From NCBI GenBank assembly GCA_036839975.1, contig DAISVU010000004.1, positions 1 through 64,000 of the forward strand: DNA of 64,000 bases. Direction: 5' to 3'. Each line of letters opens with the position of its first letter. Positions within the stretch are counted from its first letter, which is position 1. Made by a program: the position numbers and the translations under genes. Below, piece after piece: positions 1-8,297 of this stretch. The DNA comes from RGIG7111 sp036839975 (lineage in GTDB: Bacteria > Bacillota > Clostridia > Peptostreptococcales > Anaerovoracaceae). The notes beneath the pieces were generated by a model. The model worked only from the letters and a program-made list of their open reading frames with translations, had not been told where the DNA came from and made no database searches.

Positions 1-17
1 TCTCGTCTTCCGCTCCA
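1..17 (+). tRNA. tRNA-Gly, 3' end only
   Basis: The window opens inside a tRNA. Only the end of the T arm, the 3' acceptor strand CTTCCGC, the discriminator T and CCA remain. The acceptor sequence matches the usual Bacillota tRNA-Gly(GCC), but the anticodon lies outside the window, so the identity is inferred. Confidence 0.7.
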
Positions 18-52
18 ATAAAAAGGGTGCGAACATATCGCACCCATAATAT

Positions 53-126
<74 letters not shown>

Positions 127-168
127 TAATGCCGGCGGAGCATGAGTTCCGCCACAGGCACAACATGC

Positions 169-245
169 GGGCTCATAGCTCAGTTGGATAGAGCAACGGC
201 CTTCTAAGCCGTGTGTCCGGGGTTCGAATCCCTGTGGGCTCGCCA
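169..245 (+). tRNA. tRNA-Arg(TCT)
   Basis: Complete 77-nt cloverleaf with anticodon loop CTTCTAA (TCT) and encoded CCA. The acceptor stem GGGCTCA/TGGGCTC uses two G-U pairs. It reads AGA, which is a very common Arg codon in this window. Confidence 0.95.
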
Positions 246-256
246 TTTACTAAGGA

Positions 257-331
257 TGGGGTATGGTGAAGCGGTAACACAGCGGACTTTGACTCCGTCA
301 TTCGCAGGTTCGAGTCCTGCTACCCCAGCCA
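257..331 (+). tRNA. tRNA-Gln(TTG)
   Basis: Complete 75-nt cloverleaf with a TGGGGTA acceptor strand, anticodon loop CTTTGAC (TTG) and encoded CCA. Confidence 0.95.
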
Positions 332-356
332 ATTGCAAAGGGTGCGCATGAACCAT

Positions 357-432
357 GACCCATTAGCTCAGTCGGCAGAGCACTTGACTTTTAATCAAGG
401 TGTCCGGAGTTCGAATCTCCGATGGGTCACCA
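357..432 (+). tRNA. tRNA-Lys(TTT)
   Basis: Complete 76-nt cloverleaf with a GACCCAT/ATGGGTC acceptor stem, anticodon loop CTTTTAA (TTT) and encoded CCA. Confidence 0.96.
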
Positions 433-502
433 GTTTAAAAATAAGCTCGTGCATCTGTGTTGCACGAGCAGGATATAAAAACGGAAAAGTAGAACTTCAC
501 GA

Positions 503-591
503 GGAGAGGTGTCCGAGTGGCTTAAGGAGCTGGTCTTGAAAACCAGTGATTCCGAAAGGGGCCGTGGGTTCGAATCCCACCCTCTCCGCCA
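503..591 (+). tRNA. tRNA-Ser(TGA)
   Basis: Complete 89-nt class II tRNA with a long variable arm, a GGAGAGG acceptor strand, anticodon loop CTTGAAA (TGA) and encoded CCA. Confidence 0.96.
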
Positions 592-625
592 ACAAACTTC
601 ATAAAACGATCGATATGCCAAGCCC

Positions 626-717
626 GGAGAAGTACTCAAGAGGTTGAAGAGGACGGTTTGCTAAATCGTTAGGGTTCGGTAAGGGCCGCGTGGGTTCGAA
701 TCCCACCTTCTCCGCCA
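626..717 (+). tRNA. tRNA-Ser(GCT)
   Basis: Complete 92-nt class II tRNA with a GGAGAAG acceptor strand, anticodon loop TTGCTAA (GCT), a long variable arm and encoded CCA. It is the second serine tRNA in tandem. Confidence 0.95.
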
Positions 718-731
718 TATATACTTGATGC

Positions 732-807
732 AGGGGTATAGCTCAGTTGGCAGAGCAGCGGTCTCCAAAACCGCGTGTCGTGGGTTCAAGTCCTACTACC
801 CCTGCCA
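732..807 (+). tRNA. tRNA-Trp(CCA)
   Basis: Complete 76-nt cloverleaf with an AGGGGTA/TACCCCT acceptor stem, anticodon loop CTCCAAA (CCA) and an encoded CCA end. The spacer that follows, 808-918, holds no recognisable gene. Confidence 0.96.
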
Positions 808-918
808 TAATATCTTTATCATTTCAGAGATTGACCTGGCGGATAAAAATACGGTGGTGACGAACTTAGCTGTTGGCCGCAGTTACTGCGGGAAAGGAAT
901 CGATCGCAAATTAAATCG

Positions 919-995
919 CGGGGTGTAGCGCAGTTTGGTAGCGCAACTGGTTTGGGACCAGTGGGCCGCGGGTTCAAATCCTGCCACCCCGACCA
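919..995 (+). tRNA. tRNA-Pro(TGG)
   Basis: Complete 77-nt cloverleaf with a CGGGGTG/CACCCCG acceptor stem, anticodon loop TTTGGGA (TGG) and encoded CCA. Confidence 0.95.
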
Positions 996-1029
996 ATTGA
1001 ATAAAATATAGCGAAAGCTATTTAAATAT

Positions 1030-1106
1030 GGACCATTAGCTCAGTTGGTTAGAGCGTCCGGCTCATAACCGGCAGGTCCGGGGTTCGAGTCCCTGATGGT
1101 CCACCA
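1030..1106 (+). tRNA. tRNA with CAT anticodon (Ile2 or elongator Met)
   Basis: Complete 77-nt cloverleaf with a GGACCAT/ATGGTCC acceptor stem, anticodon loop CTCATAA (CAT) and encoded CCA. The acceptor and the CTCATAA loop resemble Bacillota tRNA-Ile(CAT), whose wobble C is changed to lysidine by TilS to read AUA. Anticodon-only calling would give Met. Ile2 is favoured because ATA is very frequent in these genes, but this is not proven here. Confidence 0.9.
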
Positions 1107-1113
1107 ATAATCC

Positions 1114-1189
1114 GCCCAGATAGCTCAGTAGGTAGAGCAGGGGACTGAAAATCCCCGTGTCCTTGGTTCAATTCCGAGTCTGGGCACCA
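1114..1189 (+). tRNA. tRNA-Phe(GAA)
   Basis: Complete 76-nt cloverleaf with a GCCCAGA/TCTGGGC acceptor stem, anticodon loop CTGAAAA (GAA) and encoded CCA. It is the last tRNA of the array. The 137 bases between it and tdk hold no recognisable gene. Confidence 0.96.
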
Positions 1190-1326
1190 TTATCAGTCAA
1201 CGATCGCTGCGATGAATGGTCCGGCGTTCGTTGGTCTTTTTATGGAGCAGCCTATACCGGAAACGGCCGGATGTTTTATCGGATCGAAGCAGTAAAATTT
1301 AGATTATTATATAAAGGAGCAGCCAG

Positions 1327-1920
1327 ATGTCGCAGCTTTACTATAGATACAGTACTATGAATGCAGGCAAGTCGCTTGAGATAATCAAAGTCGCGTATAA
1401 TTACGAAGAGAGTGGTAAACAAGTCCTGGCACTTGTTCCGCAGGTAGACGACAGACACGGCACAGGCGTCATAACATCAAGAGTGGGCGTACAGCGCGAA
1501 GCAGTCATGATCTCGGAAGACACCAATATTCTCGAGTTATTTTTAAAGGAAAGCCAGAAAAGAAAGATAGACTGTGTTCTTATCGATGAATGTCAGTTTT
1601 TAAAAAAGCATCATGTCCAGGAACTTGTAGAGATAGTCGACAGCTGTGATACGCCGGTGCTGGCGTACGGTCTTAAAAATGACTTCAGAAATGAACTGTT
1701 TGAAGGTTCTTATTACATGCTTGTCTATGCCGACAAGATAGAGGAAATAAAGACGATCTGCTGGTGCGGAAGAAAAGCAACCATGGTTGCCAGAGTTGCG
1801 GACGGGAAATTAGTGAAGGAAGGAAAGCAGATAATGGTCGGCGGCCGCGAAATGTATGTTTCACTTTGCAGAAAGCACTATAACGACGGCAGACTGGGGC
1901 CTGACGGCATTAACAGATAA
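1327..1920 (+). CDS. tdk: thymidine kinase (type II)
   Basis: ATP-dependent phosphorylation of deoxythymidine in the cytosolic pyrimidine salvage pathway. The 197-residue length is normal for the family. The P-loop STMNAGKS is at residues 9-16, the DECQ motif with the catalytic-base Glu88 is at 87-90, and a zinc site is formed by Cys145, Cys147, Cys181 and His184. The TICWCGRK spacing and the RKHY tail resemble the gammaproteobacterial (E. coli-like) branch more than the Bacillus type. The ATG follows AAAGGAG at good spacing. It converges with the radical SAM gene on the other strand and their ends overlap by 11 bases. Function is secure; the phylogenetic remark is an inference from motif resemblance. 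Confidence 0.95.
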   Translation: MSQLYYRYSTMNAGKSLEIIKVAYNYEESGKQVLALVPQVDDRHGTGVITSRVGVQREAVMISEDTNILELFLKESQKRKIDCVLIDECQFLKKHHVQELVEIVDSCDTPVLAYGLKNDFRNELFEGSYYMLVYADKIEEIKTICWCGRKATMVARVADGKLVKEGKQIMVGGREMYVSLCRKHYNDGRLGPDGINR

Positions 1921-2821
1921 CGGACCCCTGATAAGACTGTCTGCGGCGGAGCTCCTGATGTATACCGTTAAGGATGCTCCTTTTTTTATGACTCCATTCC
2001 GGAGCGATGAGAATTTGGCGTGGCGCGTCGCCTGTCATGCGGTGAATCGTTATACCCGGAGAAATTGTCTCAAGTGCATCGCATACTAAAGATATGTAGC
2101 TTTCCATGGAATCAAAAGGCGTGTAATCAGGATAAAGTTTCGCCATAGGCGCGTTCTTCAGCACGTTCAAGAGATGTATTTTAAGACCGAAAACATTCAT
2201 GTCCGATATGTATCTGACTGAATCAAGCATCATATCGCGGCTTTCTCCGGGAAGTCCGAATATAAGATGCGGCACTGTTTTTATACCGCGAGCGTGAAGC
2301 TTTGATACGGCATCGTCAAAAACACTGAGGCTGTAACAGCGGTTCATTTTTTGAGCTGTTTCTTCGTGTATGGTCTGGAGCCCGAGTTCTATCCACATGA
2401 AAGTCTCTTTATTAAATTTTTCGAGTATTTGAAACACGTCGTTTGAAAGGCAGTCGGGACGGGTTGCAACAGCAAGCCCGACTATATCACTGCGTGCGGA
2501 AAGCGCGGATGAGTAAAGCCTGTAAAGGTGTTCCGGCGGGGCATAGGTGTTTGTGTGGTTTTGAAAATAAGCGATATACCTGGCTTCAGGCCATTTGTCA
2601 GAGAGGAGGGCGATCTGCGACGGGATATCGCCTGCAGTGTCTCCTGCGCCGGTAGCTGAGCAGAATACACATCCGCCTGTGCCTTTGCTGCCGTCGCGGT
2701 TGGGACATGTGAACCTGCCGTCCAGGGCGAGTTTGGCCACTTTGCACCCGAACTTGTTTTTTAAATATCTGCCGATCGTGTTGATCGGGTATCCGGTTGA
2801 TAGATCGAGCGTTTTTTCCAT
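1910..2821 (-). CDS. TIGR01212-type (YhcC) radical SAM protein
   Basis: Member of the YhcC/TIGR01212 radical SAM family, whose reaction is not established. Counting from the ATG at 2821 the protein has 303 residues, the normal family length. Cys39, Cys51 and Cys54 bind the [4Fe-4S] cluster, with the family signature of CPNRDG before and CVFCS after. Later landmarks include the ELGLQT and GLPGE segments typical of the fold. The open frame continues upstream to a TTG at 2917, but that extension has no family counterpart and no good ribosome site. AGGAGG lies 17 bases before the chosen ATG, a longer spacing than usual, so the start is uncertain. It is transcribed against tdk and divergently from queH. 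Confidence 0.85.
   Translation of the reverse strand: MEKTLDLSTGYPINTIGRYLKNKFGCKVAKLALDGRFTCPNRDGSKGTGGCVFCSATGAGDTAGDIPSQIALLSDKWPEARYIAYFQNHTNTYAPPEHLYRLYSSALSARSDIVGLAVATRPDCLSNDVFQILEKFNKETFMWIELGLQTIHEETAQKMNRCYSLSVFDDAVSKLHARGIKTVPHLIFGLPGESRDMMLDSVRYISDMNVFGLKIHLLNVLKNAPMAKLYPDYTPFDSMESYISLVCDALETISPGITIHRMTGDAPRQILIAPEWSHKKRSILNGIHQELRRRQSYQGSVIC
1948..1987 (+). terminator. possible rho-independent terminator of tdk
   Basis: A GGAGC/GCTCC pair with a long 23-nt loop is followed directly by seven T residues, 28-67 bases after the tdk stop. It lies inside the 3' coding part of the opposing gene. The stem is short, so the call is tentative. Confidence 0.35.
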
Positions 2822-2920
2822 TGTAATTTTTTTCAAGACCTCCTGCGATTTTTCGTTTATAATATGCTTATATGGTTCTCCGGCTTCGTTTGAAAAGCTG
2901 AGGCTTTTCGTGTTCAAAGC

Positions 2921-2949
2921 ATTTCAATAGCACAAATATATGATATAAT
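2921..2949 (+). promoter_or_regulatory. promoter of queH-asnA-priA run
   Basis: Extended -10 element TGATATAAT (TATAAT at 2944-2949) with a weak -35 ATTTCA at 2921-2926 and a 17-base spacer. It sits in the divergent gap 45 bases before the queH start. Confidence 0.55.
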
Positions 2950-2993
2950 AAATCATTAAGATTGTGAACTAAAATTCAACAGGAGAAGCAAAT

Positions 2994-3683
2994 ATGGAAA
3001 ATAACGCGTACAGCAGGCCTTTGCTATTGCTTCACAGTTGCTGCGGACCCTGCAGTACTGCTGTTATAGAACGCCTGTACAGTGATTACAACATAACCGT
3101 GTTTTTCTATAATCCCAACATAACGGACACGGAAGAGTATGACAAGAGAAAAGAAGAGCAAAAGAAATTTATCAGAAGTTACAATGATATGATCATGTAT
3201 AAAGGGAGATCGGCATTAAGCACATCAAAAAGTGATCAAAACGAAAAGAGTGCGCAGGCATATTATGATCATGATGCACCTGCGGACGCGATAAGATTTG
3301 TCGAAGGAGACCGTAATACTAGAGTGTTTTATGAAGCGGTGGAAGGACTCGAGGCTGAACCTGAAGGCGGCAGAAGGTGCACGGAATGCTTCATTCTAAG
3401 GCTGGAGAAAACGGCACGGCATGCGCTCGAAGGCGGTTTTGACAGATTTACTACGACGCTTTCAGTGAGCCCGTATAAGGATTACAAGAGGATCAGCAGC
3501 ATAGGAAACGATCTTGCCGAAAGATACGGCATACCATTCGTGGATATTGATTTTAAGAAAAAAGGAGGCGCTCAGAGGAGCGTACAGATGGCAAAGGAAT
3601 ACGGCCTTTACAGACAAGATCACTGCGGATGTAGCTATGCGAGGGATATGCAATATAACAGAAAGTCATGCAAAGGAGATTAA
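2994..3683 (+). CDS. queH: epoxyqueuosine reductase QueH
   Basis: Catalyses the last step of queuosine synthesis, reducing epoxyqueuosine to queuosine in the tRNA wobble position. It is the non-B12 alternative to QueG (former DUF208). The HSCCGPC motif is at residues 14-20, with further cysteines at 129, 132, 211 and 213, which supply the [4Fe-4S] and metal ligands known for the family. The conserved STxV, TTLSVSPYK and DHCGCSYA-type segments are present. Residues about 66-100 form a hydrophilic insertion that makes the protein longer (229) than many homologues. The ATG follows AGGAG. asnA starts seven bases later, so they are probably co-transcribed. No other queuosine gene is in the window. 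Confidence 0.92.
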   Translation: MENNAYSRPLLLLHSCCGPCSTAVIERLYSDYNITVFFYNPNITDTEEYDKRKEEQKKFIRSYNDMIMYKGRSALSTSKSDQNEKSAQAYYDHDAPADAIRFVEGDRNTRVFYEAVEGLEAEPEGGRRCTECFILRLEKTARHALEGGFDRFTTTLSVSPYKDYKRISSIGNDLAERYGIPFVDIDFKKKGGAQRSVQMAKEYGLYRQDHCGCSYARDMQYNRKSCKGD

Positions 3684-3689
3684 ATATAC

Positions 3690-4700
3690 ATGTCATACCT
3701 AATTGTTCCCAAGGATTATAAACCGATAATAGAGGCAAGGAAAAACCAGATCGCGATAAAAGAAATCAAGGATTATTTCCAGCATGAACTGGCTATATTT
3801 CTGGCACTAAGAAGGACTACCGCTCCGCTTTTTGTAACACCTGAAAGCGGACTTAATGACAATCTCAACGGGGTGGAGCGTACGGTGGATTTTACACTTA
3901 AGGATATGGATGAAAGGCCCGTGGAAGTCGTCCAGTCCCTGGCGAAGTGGAAGCGGATGGCTCTTGCAAAATACGGCATAGAACCGGGTGAGGGAATATA
4001 TACTGATATGAATGCCATAAGGCGTGATGAGGAGCTTGACAACCTCCATTCGATATATGTGGATCAGTGGGACTGGGAAAAGGTAATAACGAAAGAACAG
4101 CGCAAGATAGAGTATTTAAAAGAAACGGTCAAGACGATCTATGCGGCATTAAAAGCGTTGGAAAGGAAAGTCAATTTTCTTTATCCGGAGATGGAGATTG
4201 ATCTGCCTGAAAACATATACTTCATAACGACCCAGGAACTCGAGGACATGTATCCAGACAGCGATCCCGAGGAGAGAGAGAATATTATCGCCAAAGAACA
4301 AAAAGCAGTATTTCTGATGAAAATCGGGGGGTTGCTTAAGTCAGGGAAAAAACATGACGGAAGAGCGCCGGATTACGATGACTGGGAATTGAACGGCGAC
4401 ATTATATTTTGGAATGATATACTGGACAGAGCCTTTGAGATATCATCGATGGGAATAAGGGTAGATGAGGTCTCGCTCGTGAAGCAGCTTAAGGAAGCCG
4501 GAGCCGAAGACAGAATGAAACTCGAGTTTCACAAAAAGATCATTGCAAAGAAGCTGCCATATTCAATAGGAGGAGGTATCGGTCAGAGCCGCCTGTGCAT
4601 GTACTTTTTGAGAAAAGCACATATCGGGGAGGTTCAGGTGTCGGTATGGCCTGATGACATGATAGAAGAATGCGGCAGAAACAATATTACGCTGCTGTGA
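3690..4700 (+). CDS. asnA: aspartate--ammonia ligase AsnA
   Basis: ATP-dependent synthesis of asparagine from aspartate and free ammonia. At 336 residues it is the full normal length. The N-terminal IVPKDYKP segment, TTAPLFV with the following SGLND, and the C-terminal GGGIGQSR motif with the VWPDDM tail are typical of this class II aminoacyl-tRNA-synthetase-like enzyme. It is tightly packed between queH and priA in the same direction. Use of free ammonia suits an anaerobe that ferments nitrogen-rich substrates, though that is inference. Confidence 0.96.
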   Translation: MSYLIVPKDYKPIIEARKNQIAIKEIKDYFQHELAIFLALRRTTAPLFVTPESGLNDNLNGVERTVDFTLKDMDERPVEVVQSLAKWKRMALAKYGIEPGEGIYTDMNAIRRDEELDNLHSIYVDQWDWEKVITKEQRKIEYLKETVKTIYAALKALERKVNFLYPEMEIDLPENIYFITTQELEDMYPDSDPEERENIIAKEQKAVFLMKIGGLLKSGKKHDGRAPDYDDWELNGDIIFWNDILDRAFEISSMGIRVDEVSLVKQLKEAGAEDRMKLEFHKKIIAKKLPYSIGGGIGQSRLCMYFLRKAHIGEVQVSVWPDDMIEECGRNNITLL

Positions 4701-4710
4701 AAAACCGGAC

Positions 4711-6723
4711 ATGAAATACGCAGATATTATAATAGACAACAAAAGTGAGAAAACAGACCAGATATTTACGTACGGATGCAAAGAGTCTGATATTGATATA
4801 GGCAGAAAGGTGAGAGTACCTTTCGGCCGGGGCGATAAGCTTAGAGACGCTTATGTTTTTGCAGTTCGTGATAAGCTTTCAGATGAGGTCAAAGGACTCA
4901 AGTATATAGCGGAAACAGACGATGATATCTGCCTGAATGAAGAAATTATAGAGACTTGCCGTTGGATGAAAAGACGTTATATGTGTAAATATATAGATGC
5001 CGTCAAGTGCTTTACCCCTGCTGGAAGAGCGTCAAAGCGGGGCAAGAAAAGAAATCCTTACAGCGGCGCTGAAGGAGAGCTGCAGAATATAAAACATCTC
5101 ACAGATGAACAGCGGCGGGTTATAGATGCTGTGACCGCATCGATAAAAGAAGGAAAAAGCGATCTCTTCCTTTTGAACGGAGTCACGGGAAGCGGTAAGA
5201 CAGAAGTTTATATGCATGTAATAGCTGATGTGCTTGAACGGGGAAAGACGGCAATCATGCTGGTTCCCGAGATATCACTGACGAAGCAGATAATTGACAG
5301 ATTTATCGGGCGATTCGGCGCTGAAAACATAGCGGTCCTTCACAGCAGGCTTGCATACGGGGAAAGATATGATGAATGGATTCGCATAAAGCGCGGCGAA
5401 GTTAAAATAGTAATAGGAGCAAGGTCGGCTGTATTCGCACCGCTTGAAAACATAGGTGCAATAATCATGGATGAGGAGCACGAGGGCACGTATAAGTCGG
5501 ATATGACGCCGAAGTATGAAACGTGTGAGGTGGCGATAAAAAGAGTGGCACAGCATGGAGCGGTTTTGCTTATGGGCAGTGCAACGCCTTCAGTCGTTTC
5601 CTGGAACAGGGCAAATGAAGGAATATATAAAAAGCTTGAGCTCAAAGAAAGATACAATCGTGTGGAACTGCCGGATGTGATGCTCGTGGATATGCGTACA
5701 GAGCTGAAAGCGGGAAACCGGTCGATATTTTCACCGGAGCTGCTTGACGGAATGAATGAAGTCATGACCGACGGAGAACAGGTAATACTGTTCCTGAACA
5801 GACGCGGGTATTCAAATTTCATATCATGCAGAGAATGCGGCGAAGCGATCAGATGTCCGGAATGCGGCATATCGCTGACATACCACAAAGAGACAGAACG
5901 CCTTATGTGCCATTATTGCGGACGCACGGAGAGCGTCCCGGAAAGATGTCCGAACTGCGGCAGCCGGTATATAAAGTATTTCGGCATCGGCACCGAACAG
6001 ATTGAGGAAAAAATACGTGAATGTTTTCCGGATAAAAATACAGACAGACTGGATCTTGACACTGTGAGGAGGAAAGGAAGCATAGAAAGGATCATAAAAA
6101 ACTTCGCAGGCGGCAGGACTGATGTGCTTGTGGGTACGCAGCTTGTGGCCAAGGGACTTGATTTTAAAAATGTGGGGCTTGTGGGAATAATTTCAGCTGA
6201 TGTTACACTGAACATTCCGGATTACAGATCACCTGAACGGACCTTCCAGCTGATTACGCAGGCGGCAGGACGTGCAGGAAGAGGCGACAGAAAAGGCCGC
6301 GTCATTATACAGACATATTCACCGGATAATTATGCTGTGACTGCGGCAGCGGCCCAGGACTACGATGCGTTTTATAATGATGAGATAATGCTGAGAAAAT
6401 TTATATGGTATCCGCCGTTCAGCGATCTTATGCAGATAGTTTTCAGCTCAAAAGATGAGAAGGCGATACTGCGAGGAGGCGCAATGTGGGAGAAGGAACT
6501 TAAAAGACTGATACCGGGAAGTGAAAAGACAGTATTCCCGCTTCAGAAAGCCGCAGTGCCGAAACAGAAAGATATATACCGGTTCTCTCTGATTTTAAAG
6601 AGCCCGCGAGGGAAGCGGCGTGTTTATCTTGCAGCCATAGAAAGAGTTCGAAAAGAGTATTTGTCTGATAAAAAGGCAGGATATAATGTGGGTGTGGATG
6701 TGAATCCGTACAGTTTCATGTGA
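4711..6723 (+). CDS. priA: primosomal protein N' (replication restart helicase PriA)
   Basis: Superfamily 2 DNA helicase that recognises stalled forks and reloads the replisome. Walker A GVTGSGKTE is at residues 157-165 and the DEEH box at 254-257. Eight cysteines in CxxC pairs between residues 373 and 416 form the two zinc sites inserted in the helicase core. The GRAGRG segment marks helicase motif VI. At 670 residues it is somewhat shorter than most PriA proteins, mainly in the N-terminal DNA-binding part. The ATG has only a weak ribosome site and may depend on translation from asnA, which ends ten bases upstream. It begins the priA-def-fmt order common in Bacillota. Confidence 0.96.
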   Translation: MKYADIIIDNKSEKTDQIFTYGCKESDIDIGRKVRVPFGRGDKLRDAYVFAVRDKLSDEVKGLKYIAETDDDICLNEEIIETCRWMKRRYMCKYIDAVKCFTPAGRASKRGKKRNPYSGAEGELQNIKHLTDEQRRVIDAVTASIKEGKSDLFLLNGVTGSGKTEVYMHVIADVLERGKTAIMLVPEISLTKQIIDRFIGRFGAENIAVLHSRLAYGERYDEWIRIKRGEVKIVIGARSAVFAPLENIGAIIMDEEHEGTYKSDMTPKYETCEVAIKRVAQHGAVLLMGSATPSVVSWNRANEGIYKKLELKERYNRVELPDVMLVDMRTELKAGNRSIFSPELLDGMNEVMTDGEQVILFLNRRGYSNFISCRECGEAIRCPECGISLTYHKETERLMCHYCGRTESVPERCPNCGSRYIKYFGIGTEQIEEKIRECFPDKNTDRLDLDTVRRKGSIERIIKNFAGGRTDVLVGTQLVAKGLDFKNVGLVGIISADVTLNIPDYRSPERTFQLITQAAGRAGRGDRKGRVIIQTYSPDNYAVTAAAAQDYDAFYNDEIMLRKFIWYPPFSDLMQIVFSSKDEKAILRGGAMWEKELKRLIPGSEKTVFPLQKAAVPKQKDIYRFSLILKSPRGKRRVYLAAIERVRKEYLSDKKAGYNVGVDVNPYSFM

Positions 6724-6848
6724 TGATACAGACACAGCATGATGCACATTGCGCGGGGACCGGGCAAATACGCGGAATACCGTTAATAAAACAGGCGGCG
6801 GCGGCAGCTTATCAGGTGAAATGAAAGATATATGACAGGAGAGGAAAA

Positions 6849-7337
6849 GTGGCATTAAGAAATATTGTGAAAAAAGGCGATGATATACTCAGAAAAAAAT
6901 GCCGGCAGGTCGATGAGATAAACGACCGTGTCAGGCTAATACTCGAAGACATGCTTGAGACTATGCGGGAAGAAAACGGTGTAGGCCTGGCAGCCCCACA
7001 GGTAGGTATTATGAGGCGCATGTTTGTTATAGAGCCTGAACCCGACGCGGTTTTTAAGATAATAAATCCTGAGATAGTGGAAACGTCAGGTGAGCAGGAA
7101 TGCAATGAGGGCTGCCTCAGCGTCCCCGGATTTCTTGGTACGGTCACAAGACCTCAGATGATAAGGATCAGGTACACTGATGAAACGGGTGAAAACAAGG
7201 ACAGAATATTCAAAGATTTTTATGCGGATGTTATAGCACATGAATATGATCATTTGGAAGGGATACTGTTTATCGACAAGGCAAAAGACATAAGAGAAGT
7301 ACTGCCTGAAGTAGAGGAAGAGGCGGAACGCACATGA
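6849..7337 (+). CDS. def: peptide deformylase
   Basis: Removes the formyl group from the N-terminal Met of nascent proteins using a metal ion. All three motifs are present: GVGLAAPQVG at 44-53, EGCLS with metal ligand Cys89, and HEYDH at 131-135 with ligands His131 and His135 and catalytic Glu132. The GTG start follows AGGAGAGG at good spacing. Length is 162 residues. The stop overlaps the fmt start (ATGA), so the formylating and deformylating enzymes are translationally coupled. Confidence 0.97.
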   Translation: MALRNIVKKGDDILRKKCRQVDEINDRVRLILEDMLETMREENGVGLAAPQVGIMRRMFVIEPEPDAVFKIINPEIVETSGEQECNEGCLSVPGFLGTVTRPQMIRIRYTDETGENKDRIFKDFYADVIAHEYDHLEGILFIDKAKDIREVLPEVEEEAERT

Positions 7338-8263
7338 AGATAGTGTTTATGGGCACACCGGACTTTTCTGTACCGGCACTCGAAGCCCTTATAAAAAGAG
7401 GACATGACGTAAAAGCTGTAGTGACAAAGCCGGATGCCAAAAGAAACCGCGGAAAGAAAATATCTTTTACACCGGTCAAAGGAAAAGCTATTGAATACGG
7501 CATACCTGTGCTTCAGCCAAAAAAGCTCAGTGCAAACGATGAAATCATAGAAGAACTCACAAAGACTGCGCCTGACATGATAGTAGTCGTGGCATACGGA
7601 CAGATACTGCCTAAGGAAATCCTTGATATTCCTCCTGAGGGCTGCATCAATATTCACGGCTCACTGCTACCGCGTCACAGAGGCGCAGCGCCTATACAAA
7701 AGGCCGTACTGGACGGCGATATAGTGACTGGCGTGACTATAATGTACATGGGAGAAGGAATCGATACAGGCGATATGCTCGCAAAGGCGGAAACAACAAT
7801 CGATCATAAAACGGCAGGTCAGCTGCATGATGAAATAGCCCGTATGGGAGCACAGCTTTTGTGCGATACCATTGAAAACATGAAAAAAGGTAAGATTGTT
7901 CCTGAAAAACAGGATGAGGCGCTGGCTACTTATGCGCATATGATATACAAAAAAGATGGAAAAATTAATTTTGATGATGATCCTGAAAAACTGGAACGGC
8001 AGATAAGGGCTATGGAGCCGTGGCCGGGCACATTTGCCGAGTACAAAGGAAAGACGATGAAGATATGGCAGGCAGAGGTGCCGGACGAAATAAGTTCAGC
8101 AACCCCGGGCACGATTTTGGACGCTTCTGCAGAGGGCATAAGGATTGCGGCGGGAGGTAAGGTGCTTCTGGCAAAAGTCATACAGATGCCGGGCAAGAGA
8201 AAGATGCCGGTTTCAGATTTTTTAAAGGGAAACTGTATAAAATCAGGTGTCATACTGAAATGA
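7334..8263 (+). CDS. fmt: methionyl-tRNA formyltransferase
   Basis: Transfers formyl from 10-formyltetrahydrofolate to initiator Met-tRNA. The protein has 309 residues: an N-terminal formyltransferase domain of about 200 residues with the VVVAYGQIL and SLLPRHRGAAPIQ signatures (the latter near residues 109-121), the catalytic Asn/His/Asp region, and a C-terminal OB-like domain for tRNA binding. It overlaps def by four bases and so belongs to the same operon. Confidence 0.97.
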   Translation: MKIVFMGTPDFSVPALEALIKRGHDVKAVVTKPDAKRNRGKKISFTPVKGKAIEYGIPVLQPKKLSANDEIIEELTKTAPDMIVVVAYGQILPKEILDIPPEGCINIHGSLLPRHRGAAPIQKAVLDGDIVTGVTIMYMGEGIDTGDMLAKAETTIDHKTAGQLHDEIARMGAQLLCDTIENMKKGKIVPEKQDEALATYAHMIYKKDGKINFDDDPEKLERQIRAMEPWPGTFAEYKGKTMKIWQAEVPDEISSATPGTILDASAEGIRIAAGGKVLLAKVIQMPGKRKMPVSDFLKGNCIKSGVILK

Positions 8264-8297
8264 TCGGATCTAACAGGAAACAGGAGGATTGAATCGA

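Noticed and set aside
333..1360. Open frames of 60-70 codons overlapping the tRNA array on both strands
   Set aside because: They run through tRNA genes and have no ribosome sites or protein-like composition.
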